Assembly: GCA_944323575.1 (NCBI GenBank) | Contig: CALUTB010000009.1 | Coordinates: forward strand, 1-49,176 | Direction: 5' to 3' | Length of the DNA: 49,176 nt | Origin: an uncultured Mailhella sp. | Lineage (GTDB): Bacteria; Desulfobacterota; Desulfovibrionia; Desulfovibrionales; Desulfovibrionaceae | Shown: piece after piece, positions 40,851 through 47,656 of the stretch | Position numbering within the stretch: position 1 is the first letter of the stretch | How the letters are laid out: each line of letters begins with the position of its first letter | Program-made: the position numbers and the translations under genes | Notes under the pieces: model-generated | Seen by the model: the letters and a program-made list of their open reading frames with translations, nothing else | Databases searched by the model: none | What the model was told of the DNA's origin: nothing

Positions 40851-41038
40851 ACAATCTGATTGGATACATCGAGCAGTTGGTAATGGCGAACATGGAACTC
40901 AAGCGCGTCAACGCCGATCTGTACAACGACGATCTGGACGCGGCGGTCGTGGATATCGACTACACGCTGGAAAAGCTCTGCAAGCTTGTCGGAATGGACA
41001 AGGAGGTCATGGAACGCATCAGGAGGCGCGCCGCATGA
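40847..41038 (+). CDS. Small helical early protein
   Basis: A 63-residue protein starting M-N-N-L-I-G-Y-I-E-Q-L and containing heptad-like leucines, suggesting a coiled coil. The overlapping ATGA junctions place it in a compact series of small genes before the recombination module. Confidence 0.55.
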   Translation: MNNLIGYIEQLVMANMELKRVNADLYNDDLDAAVVDIDYTLEKLCKLVGMDKEVMERIRRRAA

Positions 41039-41148
41039 GCATCTACGCCGACATGTACCCCGATGAATGGACGCCGCCCTGCCCGCACGAGGAACAGGCG
41101 GCTGAGGATTGGAAGGAATACCAGGAACACAATGATCTGAAAGCATGA
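41035..41148 (+). CDS. 37-residue early peptide
   Basis: A short acidic peptide (M-S-I-Y-A-D-M-Y-P-D-E-W-T) with P-C-P-H-E-E-Q. It starts at an ATGA overlap and is the last of four coupled mini-genes. Evidence is limited to the coupling. Confidence 0.45.
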   Translation: MSIYADMYPDEWTPPCPHEEQAAEDWKEYQEHNDLKA

Positions 41149-41208
41149 CACGAGGCGGGAGCGTACGGCCTGCCTTGAAATCATGTTTTCAGGATGGAGG
41201 ATGGAAAG

Positions 41209-41874
41209 ATGGAATATCAGTCGAATGAAATCGGAGAGCTTGCGGCGGCTCTGGCGGCTGCGCAAGCCACGTTTACATTTGCGGCAAAGGACAGCACGGC
41301 AGCCATGGGCAGCGCGGGAAAGCGGAAATACGCCGACCTGCAAAGCGTTCTCGAAGCCGTGCGCGAAGGCCTGACGGCTAACGGACTTGCCGTTGTTCAG
41401 GCCCCCATGCCTGCCGACAACGGTATCAAACTCCGCACTACGCTGGCGCACAAGTCCGGCCAGTGGATGGCGTCGGAACTGTGTCTCCCGCAGGACAAGA
41501 TGGGCGGTGTGCAGGGAATGGGCAGCGCTCTCACCTACGCACGCCGTTACGCACTCGCCGCCATGGTCGGCATAGCGCAGGACGATGACGACGGCGAAAC
41601 GGCCATGGCTGAAAGCAGAAAGGCCGAGAAGCAGCGTGTGCAGCAGGTACGTCAGCAGGCGAAAGAACAGAACCATGACGCGCCGTCACGCGAGATGCTT
41701 CAGGCACTCATGGCAACACTCAAAGAACGCGGATGCAAGGAGCGAGAAGAGTACCTTGCCGAGCTTTCCGCGTTCTTCCAGCGTGAAGTGAAGTCGTCGA
41801 ATGAACTCACCCGCGCCGAGATTTCCGAATACCTAAACGCCTGTAACGGCGCAGCACAAGACAACCCGTTTTGA
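41209..41874 (+). CDS. ERF-family single-strand annealing protein
   Basis: A 221-residue recombinase of the ERF type, which anneals complementary single strands during phage recombination or circularisation. Family features are K-Y-A-D-L-Q-S-V-L-E-A-V (about 40-51), G-V-Q-G-M-G-S-A-L-T-Y-A-R-R-Y-A-L (about 98-114) and D-D-D-D-G-E. GGAGG lies 8 nt before ATG 41209; two earlier in-frame or nearby ATG codons are less well placed. It is followed by SSB, its usual partner. Confidence 0.88.
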   Translation: MEYQSNEIGELAAALAAAQATFTFAAKDSTAAMGSAGKRKYADLQSVLEAVREGLTANGLAVVQAPMPADNGIKLRTTLAHKSGQWMASELCLPQDKMGGVQGMGSALTYARRYALAAMVGIAQDDDDGETAMAESRKAEKQRVQQVRQQAKEQNHDAPSREMLQALMATLKERGCKEREEYLAELSAFFQREVKSSNELTRAEISEYLNACNGAAQDNPF

Positions 41875-41886
41875 TAGGGAGAAACA

Positions 41887-42333
41887 ATGCTCAATCGCGT
41901 CATGATTATTGGAAGATTGGGGGCCGACCCCGAACTTCGTTACACGCAGTCCGGGCAGCCTGTCTGTTCCCTGCGTATTGCCACGGATGAATCCTACACC
42001 GACAAGGACGGGAACCGCGTGGATCGCACGGAATGGCACAGCGTCGTGGCGTTCGGCAAGACTGCCGATCACTGCAATCAGTTCCTGCACAAGGGCAGCC
42101 TGGTTTACGTCGAGGGCAAGCTTTCCACGCGCAAGTGGCAGGATCAGAACGGCCACGACCGCTACACAACGGAGATTCGCGCCGAACGCGTGCAGTTCCT
42201 TGACCGCAAGGAAAACGGGCCGCAGAAGCCCGCGCAGCGCAAGGAAAGAGGTTACCGCACAACAAACGAAGAATGTCCAGATCTGGGACCTGTATACCCC
42301 TCTGAACCCTTGGACATGAATATCCCTTTTTGA
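41887..42333 (+). CDS. ssb: Single-stranded DNA-binding protein
   Basis: A 148-residue SSB with the OB fold at 1-105: [40 protein letters not shown]. The acidic tip D-M-N-I-P-F at the C-terminus is the partner-binding motif. It protects single strands and supplies substrate for the ERF annealase encoded 13 nt upstream. Confidence 0.93.
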   Translation: MLNRVMIIGRLGADPELRYTQSGQPVCSLRIATDESYTDKDGNRVDRTEWHSVVAFGKTADHCNQFLHKGSLVYVEGKLSTRKWQDQNGHDRYTTEIRAERVQFLDRKENGPQKPAQRKERGYRTTNEECPDLGPVYPSEPLDMNIPF

Positions 42334-42341
42334 GGTGAACT

Positions 42342-42839
42342 ATGCTCCCAACGTTTGACCACATCGAAGAAGAACTTTCCGCCATGCTCTCCATTCCCGA
42401 TGAAGAACTGACCGAAGAGCAGAAGCTCGACCTTGAGCAGTATCTCGACGAACTCGGCCAGCAGGAGGCGGACAAGATCGACCGCTTCTGCCAGTTCGTC
42501 CGCATCGAGACGGAGAGAGCCGAAGCCATCAAGGCGGAATCGAAGAGACTGGCCAGAAAGGCGCAGACGGCGCAGAACCGCCTCGATTACATCCGGGCGC
42601 GGTATCTGACCATCATGCAGCAGCACGGCCTTCGCAAGGTCTCCGGCAAGGTGTACATCGCCAGCGTCAGAGAGTCGCAGGCCGTCGCCATAGAAGACCA
42701 GAACGCCATTCCGGCGGAGTTCTGGAAAGTGAGGGAGGAACGGACGCCCGACAAGCTAAAAATCAGAAATTATATCAATGCCGGGCAGGTAGTGCCGGGC
42801 TGTTCTCTCATCCCGACGTACTCGCTCCAGACCCGGTAA
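42342..42839 (+). CDS. Gp157-family phage protein
   Basis: A 165-residue helical protein matching Siphovirus Gp157: an acidic helical N-terminus, A-D-K-I-D-R-F-C-Q-F-V, a long coiled coil (E-A-I-K-A-E-S-K-R-L) and P-A-E-F-W-K-V near the end. Members accompany SSB and annealase genes, and one was linked to phage resistance. GAGGTG precedes the ATG. The first 5-nt array follows downstream. Confidence 0.8.
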   Translation: MLPTFDHIEEELSAMLSIPDEELTEEQKLDLEQYLDELGQQEADKIDRFCQFVRIETERAEAIKAESKRLARKAQTAQNRLDYIRARYLTIMQQHGLRKVSGKVYIASVRESQAVAIEDQNAIPAEFWKVREERTPDKLKIRNYINAGQVVPGCSLIPTYSLQTR

Positions 42840-42868
42840 TATCACGCCATCCCCCCCTCCATGAGCCA

Positions 42869-42891
42869 CCCGGCGGGCCTTATACGCCGGG
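42869..42891 (+). other. Hairpin before array A
   Basis: CCCGGCG (42869-42875) pairs with CGCCGGG (42885-42891) around a 9-nt loop, followed by GAATGTTTTG. Loop and flank resemble the hairpin at 42974-42997, so array A is bracketed by two related structures. Confidence 0.55.
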
Positions 42892-42910
42892 AATGTTTTG
42901 TCAGAAACGC

Positions 42911-42970
42911 GGCCCGGCCTGGCTTGGCCAGGCGCGGCCCGGCGGGGCAGGGCCATCCAAAGCAAGGTAA
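42911..42970 (+). repeat. 5-nt periodic array A (NGYNN)
   Basis: Twelve consecutive pentamers; the first nine all begin GGC (GGCCC, GGCCT, GGCTT, GGCCA and so on), and 11 of 12 fit NGYNN. It lies between two related hairpins in non-coding DNA. Confidence 0.8.
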
Positions 42971-42973
42971 CAG

Positions 42974-42997
42974 CCGCCGTCGGGCGTTGTACGGCGG
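42974..42997 (+). terminator. Hairpin after array A, terminator-like
   Basis: CCGCCGT (42974-42980) pairs with ACGGCGG (42991-42997) around a 10-nt loop and is followed by a T6 run. It could end an RNA containing array A. Confidence 0.55.
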
Positions 42998-43011
42998 GTA
43001 TATTTTTTCGT

Positions 43012-43071
43012 GGCAATGGTTGGTAATGCAGCGTTCGCCCACGCAAAGTGGTGCAAGGCTATCTAAAGCGA
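43012..43071 (+). repeat. 5-nt periodic array B (NGYNN)
   Basis: Twelve pentamers in constant register; nine fit NGYNN and the others keep one of the two constrained bases. It ends TGCAAGGCTATCTAAAGC, a trailer shared with arrays C and D, 8 nt before the RAMP-like gene's ATG. Confidence 0.75.
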
Positions 43072-43078
43072 GGAATCA

Positions 43079-43645
43079 ATGTCTATCATCAATGTGAAAA
43101 TCAAAGGCGTCACTCCCCTTCTCATGAACCGTTTCACCGAAGAGGCCGAGGTCAAGGTTTCTTCCGGCACGTCCACCGTCGCCATAGGCAAGAAAGGCAC
43201 TCCGAGAGAACAGGCGGCAAAGAAGTGCTACACCGACGACAAGGGCAATCTCTACATCCCCGGACCGAACATCTTTTCCTGCCTCATTCAGGCGGGCAAG
43301 TTCCACAAGGTGGGCAAGAGCAAGGTCACAACGACCAAGAGCAGCCTCATTCCGGCGGGTATGGCCGTGAGGGAAATCGTCTGTCCCCTCAACACCAAAG
43401 ACTTTGAGGTGGACTCCCGCAGCGTCGTCATTCCGGCAACGGGCGGCCGTATCATGGCGCACAGGCCGAGACTCGATGAATGGAGCCTTGGCTTCACTCT
43501 GGAAGTCGACGACTCGATGTTCTCCACAGATTTTGTCCGTCTGCTTGTGGACGACGCTGGACGGAAAATCGGTCTCGGAGACTTCCGGCCAGACCGTAAG
43601 GGGCCGTTCGGCAAGTTCACCGTGACGGAGTGGGCGGAAGAATAA
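43079..43645 (+). CDS. Conserved phage protein with RAMP/Cas7-like features
   Basis: A 188-residue protein of a conserved but uncharacterised phage family. The N-terminus reads I-K-G-V-T-P-L-L-M-N-R-F; the middle has N-L-Y-I-P-G-P-N-I and V-D-S-R-S-V-V-I-P-A; the C-terminus has G-L-G-D-F-R-P-D-R-K-G-P-F-G-K-F (165-180). A beta strand with T-P-L-L-M at the start plus a C-terminal glycine-rich G-x-R-x-G-x-F-G-x-F loop recalls RAMP proteins such as Cas7. This resemblance is inference from short motifs. It sits in the ERF/SSB/Gp157 module between 5-nt periodic arrays. GCGAGG precedes the ATG. Confidence 0.6.
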   Translation: MSIINVKIKGVTPLLMNRFTEEAEVKVSSGTSTVAIGKKGTPREQAAKKCYTDDKGNLYIPGPNIFSCLIQAGKFHKVGKSKVTTTKSSLIPAGMAVREIVCPLNTKDFEVDSRSVVIPATGGRIMAHRPRLDEWSLGFTLEVDDSMFSTDFVRLLVDDAGRKIGLGDFRPDRKGPFGKFTVTEWAEE

Positions 43646-43662
43646 ATTTTCATGTTTATCCC

Positions 43663-43747
43663 TGCGCTGCGCGGTACGGTCAGGCCTTGTAAAGTAGAGC
43701 CGAGCAAACTGCGGTCAGGCAAGGCGTTTCATTGCAAGGCTATCGAA
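43663..43747 (+). repeat. 5-nt periodic array C (NGYNN)
   Basis: Seventeen pentamers in one register from just after the RAMP-like gene; 14 of the first 16 fit NGYNN (TGCGC, TGCGC, GGTAC, GGTCA...). It ends in the shared TGCAAGGCTATC trailer and leads into a hairpin. Confidence 0.8.
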
Positions 43748-43770
43748 GGAGCAGGGAAATTCCTTGCTCC
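43748..43770 (+). other. Hairpin closing array C
   Basis: GGAGCAGGGAA (43748-43758) pairs with TTCCTTGCTCC (43760-43770), eleven bp with one G-T wobble. No T-run follows. Confidence 0.55.
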
Positions 43771-43816
43771 GAACGATGGTCTTTCACATATCCAAGTTGT
43801 GAGAGAAGTCGTTTTT

Positions 43817-43896
43817 ATCGAGGCTTGGTGTGTTTTGGTCTGGTGCAGCGACGCAAGGCGATCTAAAGCACTCCACCGCAATGCAAGGTTATCATA
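43817..43896 (+). repeat. 5-nt periodic array D (NGYNN)
   Basis: Sixteen pentamers in one register; about 11 fit NGYNN. It contains the GCAAGGCGATCTAAAGC element and a second GCAAGG copy, and ends 17 nt before the next gene's ATG. Confidence 0.7.
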
Positions 43897-43912
43897 CATC
43901 GGAGGATCAATC

Positions 43913-44161
43913 ATGTCAGGACAACGCAAATCTCACCTTATCCACAGCCCACGGACATACTTCCGCGTCTTCGTCTCTGGCACAAACATCTCCGATGAAG
44001 TGCGTACGGCGGCCGCCCATGTGAAGGACGCGGGCGCGGACTACTGCGCGGCGCACGGCATCGAACCGGAACGGCTGACCGTCAACCTGCACAGCATCCT
44101 GCCCGTCACCGGCGGACATAAGCTCACCTACGTCATGGGCGCAGGGTACGATTACGAGTGA
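43913..44161 (+). CDS. Hypothetical protein after the arrays
   Basis: An 82-residue protein starting M-S-G-Q-R-K-S-H-L-I-H-S-P and including A-A-H-V-K-D-A-G-A-D-Y-C-A-A-H-G. A good GGAGG site precedes ATG 43913; the frame continues open upstream but through the array sequence, which I consider non-coding. No domain is recognised. Confidence 0.55.
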   Translation: MSGQRKSHLIHSPRTYFRVFVSGTNISDEVRTAAAHVKDAGADYCAAHGIEPERLTVNLHSILPVTGGHKLTYVMGAGYDYE

Positions 44162-44165
44162 CAGC

Positions 44166-44372
44166 ATGAAGCTCTACACCGGCGACAGAGTAATAGACCA
44201 CCGGGGACGCGAGCTGTGCCTCTCACACCGCGCATCCGTCGCGGGGCGGAAGGGCTGGCTTGCGTACCCGGTACGGCGGGAGGAAGTCCAGCGCGGGCAC
44301 AATGCCGTTGTGCTGGACACGGAGATCAGAGCCGTTCTCTCAGAGAGCGGCCAATTTATTTTGGCGAGGTAA
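44166..44372 (+). CDS. Small hypothetical protein
   Basis: A 68-residue basic, beta-rich protein (M-K-L-Y-T-G-D-R-V-I-D-H-R-G-R, then G-W-L-A-Y-P-V-R). It starts 4 nt after its neighbour's stop. The fold might be SH3-like, but no function can be assigned. Confidence 0.55.
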   Translation: MKLYTGDRVIDHRGRELCLSHRASVAGRKGWLAYPVRREEVQRGHNAVVLDTEIRAVLSESGQFILAR

Positions 44373-44376
44373 GAAA

Positions 44377-44673
44377 ATGAAAGTCATGATTTCCCAGCCC
44401 ATGAAGGGCAAAAGCACCGAGGAAGTGCGCTTCGAGCGAAAGGCGATTATCGCCAAACTGGAAAAGAAGGGCCACACGGTGGTGGACACCGTCTTTACCG
44501 ATACGCCGCCGGACACGGAGAACACCGCGCTCTGGCATCTTGGAAAGAGCCTTGAGGTCATGAGCTCGGTCGACGCCGTGTACTTCATGGCCGGTTGGCG
44601 ACAGGCACGAGGCTGTCTCATCGAACACATGGCCGCCGAGAAATACGGCCTGTGGATTATCCATCAGGACTGA
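44377..44673 (+). CDS. DUF4406 protein (nucleoside deoxyribosyltransferase-like)
   Basis: A 98-residue protein of the DUF4406 type with a Rossmann-like deoxyribosyltransferase fold: M-I-S-Q-P-M-K-G-K-S at the start, L-G-K-S-L-E-V-M, D-A-V-Y-F-M-A-G-W and R-G-C-L-I-E-H. Relatives are widespread in phages and may act on nucleosides. Located in the recombination/early operon. Confidence 0.78.
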   Translation: MKVMISQPMKGKSTEEVRFERKAIIAKLEKKGHTVVDTVFTDTPPDTENTALWHLGKSLEVMSSVDAVYFMAGWRQARGCLIEHMAAEKYGLWIIHQD

Positions 44674-44679
44674 CCTCAC

Positions 44680-45291
44680 ATGGGCAAAAAGGCAGAAAAA
44701 GAAGCCTGGCGGGCTGCACGGGCGGAGCTGGCGAACGCACCTGTCCACCTGCTCATCGCCATCAACAACATGTGCACGCAAATCCAGTACGGGCTGGACG
44801 GCGGCAAGGTGGTATCGGGCGTCAAAGTCCCGGCACTTTCCCTTCCGCCAGCTCATGCCAGGTGGTGTCGTCAGCAGCTTGCGAAGATAGTCCGGTGGGC
44901 GGCGGTGAACATGGAGCGGTACGGATTCTCTTTCACCGGAAAAACGGCCGCAGGACTTTGGCGCACGGGAGGCGAGAAAATCCACCTCATCAGCAAGGCC
45001 ATACAGCACTATGCTCCAACATGCGGATACGAGAACCACGTCATCATTCAGCTCATCGTCGCGGAAACGGCGTGGATCGGCGTGAGAGTCCAGAACCACG
45101 ACAACAGCCGGGAAGCATCCTATCTGTCCCAGACGTTGGACACGTTCACGTCGCGATTCACCGACGGAGAGGACGACATATCCCGGTTGGCGACGGACGT
45201 GTACATGGCCATAGGGCCGATGTTGAACGGAACGGAGACTGTCAGAGCGGTGGACTTTGGCAGCGTTCCGGCGTGGAGCCGGGCGGCATGA
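44680..45291 (+). CDS. Uncharacterised early protein
   Basis: A 203-residue helical protein beginning M-G-K-K-A-E-K-E-A-W and containing E-T-A-W-I-G-V-R-V-Q-N near residue 129. Its stop overlaps the next start (ATGA). I do not recognise the family; position between DUF4406 and the methyltransferase-like gene suggests nucleic-acid-related use, but this is weak. Confidence 0.5.
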   Translation: MGKKAEKEAWRAARAELANAPVHLLIAINNMCTQIQYGLDGGKVVSGVKVPALSLPPAHARWCRQQLAKIVRWAAVNMERYGFSFTGKTAAGLWRTGGEKIHLISKAIQHYAPTCGYENHVIIQLIVAETAWIGVRVQNHDNSREASYLSQTLDTFTSRFTDGEDDISRLATDVYMAIGPMLNGTETVRAVDFGSVPAWSRAA

Positions 45292-45848
45292 AAAGAATAC
45301 TATCCCTCTGCGATTTTTCAGGAGCCTGGTCTCAGCCTTATGTCGATGCAGGATATGACGTGATCCGTGTCGACTTGCAAAGGGACGGGAAGGACATCAG
45401 GTTTCTTGAAAGAATGGAAGGCGTGCACGGCATTCTGGCCGCCCCGCCCTGTACCTGCTTTGCCGCGTCCGGCGCACGTTGGAAGCGTTCCGAATCTGAT
45501 ATGTTGCAGGCACTCAGCGTCGTTGATGCCTGTATCCGCATTGTGTGGGCCTGCAAGCCTGTATGGTGGGCGCTGGAAAACCCTGTAGGCAAACTCACTC
45601 GCTATCTTGGAAATCCGAGATTCAGGTTCAATCCGTGCGACTTCGGAGACCCATACACAAAAAAGACGTGCCTGTGGGGAAACTTCACGCCACCTACGCC
45701 CATGATGCTTGGAGCTGACTGGAGCGTTCCGCCAACGGAAGGCAGCATGATGCACAAAAAATACGGCGGGAAAAGCCTGAGAACAAAAAATGCCAGGAGC
45801 CAGACGCCGGGGGGATTCTCCAAGGCGTTTTTTCTTGTGAATCCATAG
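45288..45848 (+). CDS. Small C5-cytosine methyltransferase-like protein
   Basis: A 186-residue protein. The N-terminal S-L-C-D-F-S-G-A-W-S-Q-P-Y resembles the SAM-binding motif, then P-P-C-T-C-F (53-58) resembles the catalytic P-C motif and E-N-P-V-G (97-101) replaces the usual E-N-V. The C-terminal part has G-D-P-Y-T-K-K-T-C-L-W-G. It lacks a full target-recognition domain, so it may be a minimal phage methyltransferase or an inactive relative. Confidence 0.65.
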   Translation: MKRILSLCDFSGAWSQPYVDAGYDVIRVDLQRDGKDIRFLERMEGVHGILAAPPCTCFAASGARWKRSESDMLQALSVVDACIRIVWACKPVWWALENPVGKLTRYLGNPRFRFNPCDFGDPYTKKTCLWGNFTPPTPMMLGADWSVPPTEGSMMHKKYGGKSLRTKNARSQTPGGFSKAFFLVNP

Positions 45849-45850
45849 CA

Positions 45851-46255
45851 ATGGAAATCAATATGCAGAAGTTTGAACCGGATCAGCTTGTGCTGGTGAG
45901 ATATACAAAAACAAGTGAGTGGAGAATACGCAGGTATTCAATTTTATGTGAGGAAAGACAACGGCACGAGACGCAAGACGGCGTTATATGGGAGGATGAA
46001 GACATCCTCCCCTACTCCGGCAACGAGCACCTTCTCGGCACCACGGACTCGCCCACGCCGAAGTGGGAGCCGAAGCCGGGCGAACTGGTGGCGGTGAAGT
46101 ATTTGTTCGATACCTCATGGAGAGCTAGAGTTTTTGTAAAAATTGACGAGGACAAGAAATACCAATGTTTCTGTTCTCAGGACGAGAATGACGGCTATGC
46201 ATCTTGGGATCTGTGCGAGCCGCTGCGCAAGCACTTCACCATCCCGGAGGAATGA
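45851..46255 (+). CDS. Hypothetical protein with duplicated domain
   Basis: A 134-residue acidic protein. Two similar halves are visible: P-D-Q-L-V-L-V-R-Y followed by W-R-I-R-R-Y, and P-G-E-L-V-A-V-K-Y followed by W-R-A-R-V-F, suggesting an internal duplication of a small beta domain. ATG 45851 or 45863 may be used. The stop overlaps the next start (ATGA). Confidence 0.6.
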   Translation: MEINMQKFEPDQLVLVRYTKTSEWRIRRYSILCEERQRHETQDGVIWEDEDILPYSGNEHLLGTTDSPTPKWEPKPGELVAVKYLFDTSWRARVFVKIDEDKKYQCFCSQDENDGYASWDLCEPLRKHFTIPEE

Positions 46256-46734
46256 TGATCGACCTTGACGAACTCATGCGCCTGCATGAAGCGGCCACGC
46301 CGGGGCCGTGGGAAGTAAATATCGGGGACTTCGAGTCGGAAGACGGATACGGAACAGTAACGGCACCGTATGTTGAGGCTGATGGGAAAACGATATGTGT
46401 TCCCTTCGACCGTGGCCCGGACGACGAAAACGACGAGGCAGACGCCGCGTACATCGTTGCCGCCTGCAACGCCGTGCCTGAGCTGGTGGCACGGATACGG
46501 GAGCTTGAACGGCTGTGCGAACAGCAAAGGCAAAGGTCCGGGAAGGGAGGAAAAGGCATGAGCGAAGACAAGAAAGAGCAGATAGCCGAGGCATTATCGC
46601 GGCTCTGCTATCGTGAGGCGATCGACGAAGAAACTTGCCCTATGCGTGGCGGCACAGATTGCCCCTTTCCTGAGAAACTGTGCATCAGCGTCAAGCCGAA
46701 AGACTGGCTTGGATGGATGGAGTCCGAGGAATGA
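46252..46734 (+). CDS. Ea22-like protein, possibly two fused ORFs
   Basis: A 160-residue protein. The N-terminal part (L-D-E-L-M-R-L-H-E-A-A-T-P-G-P-W-E-V) is typical of the Ead/Ea22-like early phage proteins, continuing to A-Y-I-V-A-A-C-N-A-V-P-E-L. From residue 103 a different segment begins at an internal ATG (46558) preceded by AGGGAGG, so a separate 58-residue protein may be made as well. The function is unknown. Confidence 0.65.
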   Translation: MMIDLDELMRLHEAATPGPWEVNIGDFESEDGYGTVTAPYVEADGKTICVPFDRGPDDENDEADAAYIVAACNAVPELVARIRELERLCEQQRQRSGKGGKGMSEDKKEQIAEALSRLCYREAIDEETCPMRGGTDCPFPEKLCISVKPKDWLGWMESEE

Positions 46735-47210
46735 CCGAAGAGCAAATTCTTCAGGCTATTGAAGCGGCGATGAAGGCGAGACGTGAGTTTTTCTCGGATG
46801 ATCCGGCTGTATCTGTGGCCATATTTAGAATGTGTGCATGGTATAACGTGGAAGTGAATTATCGCAAGCACGGAGAATCGCCCAGAAAAAACGGCGACAA
46901 GTACGTTCTCACGTTGCCTCAGTACACACCTTTTGAAAACGACCATGTCAGAATAGCACATGAGCTTGGCCATATCGTCCTTGGACACGGCATAGAGGCA
47001 ATGCAATCGCCTGTCAGAACTGAGATATCTGACGAAGACAGGCAGGCAAACATATTTGCCGCAGACCTGCTTATGCCTGAGAAAGAGTTCCGTGAAAAAT
47101 GCCGGGAGTGCGGAAACGACGTTGAGGAAGTGGCGTTTTGGTTCGGCGTGACGCCGTCCGCCGCAGGCGTGAGGATGGCTATCCTTGGCATAGAGGAGAT
47201 GAAACGATGA
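46731..47210 (+). CDS. ImmA/IrrE-type metallopeptidase
   Basis: A 159-residue zinc peptidase with H-E-L-G-H-I-V-L-G-H (77-86) and the downstream E-D-R-Q-A-N-I-F-A-A-D-L-L-M-P (about 100-114), both characteristic of the ImmA/IrrE family. ImmA cleaves the ImmR repressor of ICEBs1 after DNA damage. Here the window also has a self-cleaving CI-type repressor, so the target is uncertain. The start overlaps the previous stop (ATGA). Confidence 0.82.
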   Translation: MTEEQILQAIEAAMKARREFFSDDPAVSVAIFRMCAWYNVEVNYRKHGESPRKNGDKYVLTLPQYTPFENDHVRIAHELGHIVLGHGIEAMQSPVRTEISDEDRQANIFAADLLMPEKEFREKCRECGNDVEEVAFWFGVTPSAAGVRMAILGIEEMKR

Positions 47211-47536
47211 GCGAGTTGAAGCCGTGCCCGCATTGCGGAGGCACAGACCTGCAAATAGTCGAAACCGATATGACTTGCTGCATCAGGTGCTGCACAAAAG
47301 GATGCTGGCTGGAAGGGCCTACAAAGGAGTGGAAAGCATCAGCTATCGAAGCATGGAACGCCCTGCCCAGCCCCATGCGCTGGACGAAGGAACCTCCCAC
47401 GGAGCCGGGGTGGTACTGGTTGAGGCAAGCAAGTACCAAAGGGCTTGTTCAGATTGTCAGAGCTTGCGTCGAAGAGTTGCCATATAACTGGGAAGATGCT
47501 GAATGGGCCGGGCCGATACAGGAGCCGGTGAATTGA
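47207..47536 (+). CDS. Lar-type restriction alleviation / zinc-ribbon protein
   Basis: A 109-residue protein. The N-terminus L-K-P-C-P-H-C-G-G is the Lar family signature, with a second cysteine set (C-C-I-R-C-C-T-K-G-C) and W-N-A-L-P. Lar protects phage DNA by modulating host restriction-modification enzymes. The C-terminal half (P-G-W-Y-W-L-R-Q) resembles a small separate domain common in phage proteins. ATG 47207 overlaps the previous stop (ATGA). Confidence 0.7.
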   Translation: MSELKPCPHCGGTDLQIVETDMTCCIRCCTKGCWLEGPTKEWKASAIEAWNALPSPMRWTKEPPTEPGWYWLRQASTKGLVQIVRACVEELPYNWEDAEWAGPIQEPVN

Positions 47537-47604
47537 CCGTCACGCGGAAGCTGTCTAGTATGAAATTCTCACGTCCCATGCAACCGCTTTATGCGGTAGC
47601 TGCC

Positions 47605-47642
47605 AAGGATCACCACGGGAAACCGCGATGGTCCTTTTTCTT
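47605..47642 (+). terminator. Terminator of the rightward operon
   Basis: AAGGAT...CGG pairs with CCG...GTCCTT through a stem containing wobble pairs around a GAAA-like loop, followed by TTTTTCTTTT. It separates the early operon from the excisionase and integrase genes. Confidence 0.6.
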
Positions 47643-47656
47643 TTAAGGAGCACAGA

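Noticed and set aside
42911..43896. CRISPR array
   Set aside because: The repeat unit is 5 nt with a degenerate consensus; there are no 25-35 nt repeats, unique spacers or cas1/cas2.
43652..43912. N-terminal extension of the 43913 protein through arrays C and D
   Set aside because: The frame is open by chance across strictly 5-nt periodic DNA; a strong RBS stands before ATG 43913.
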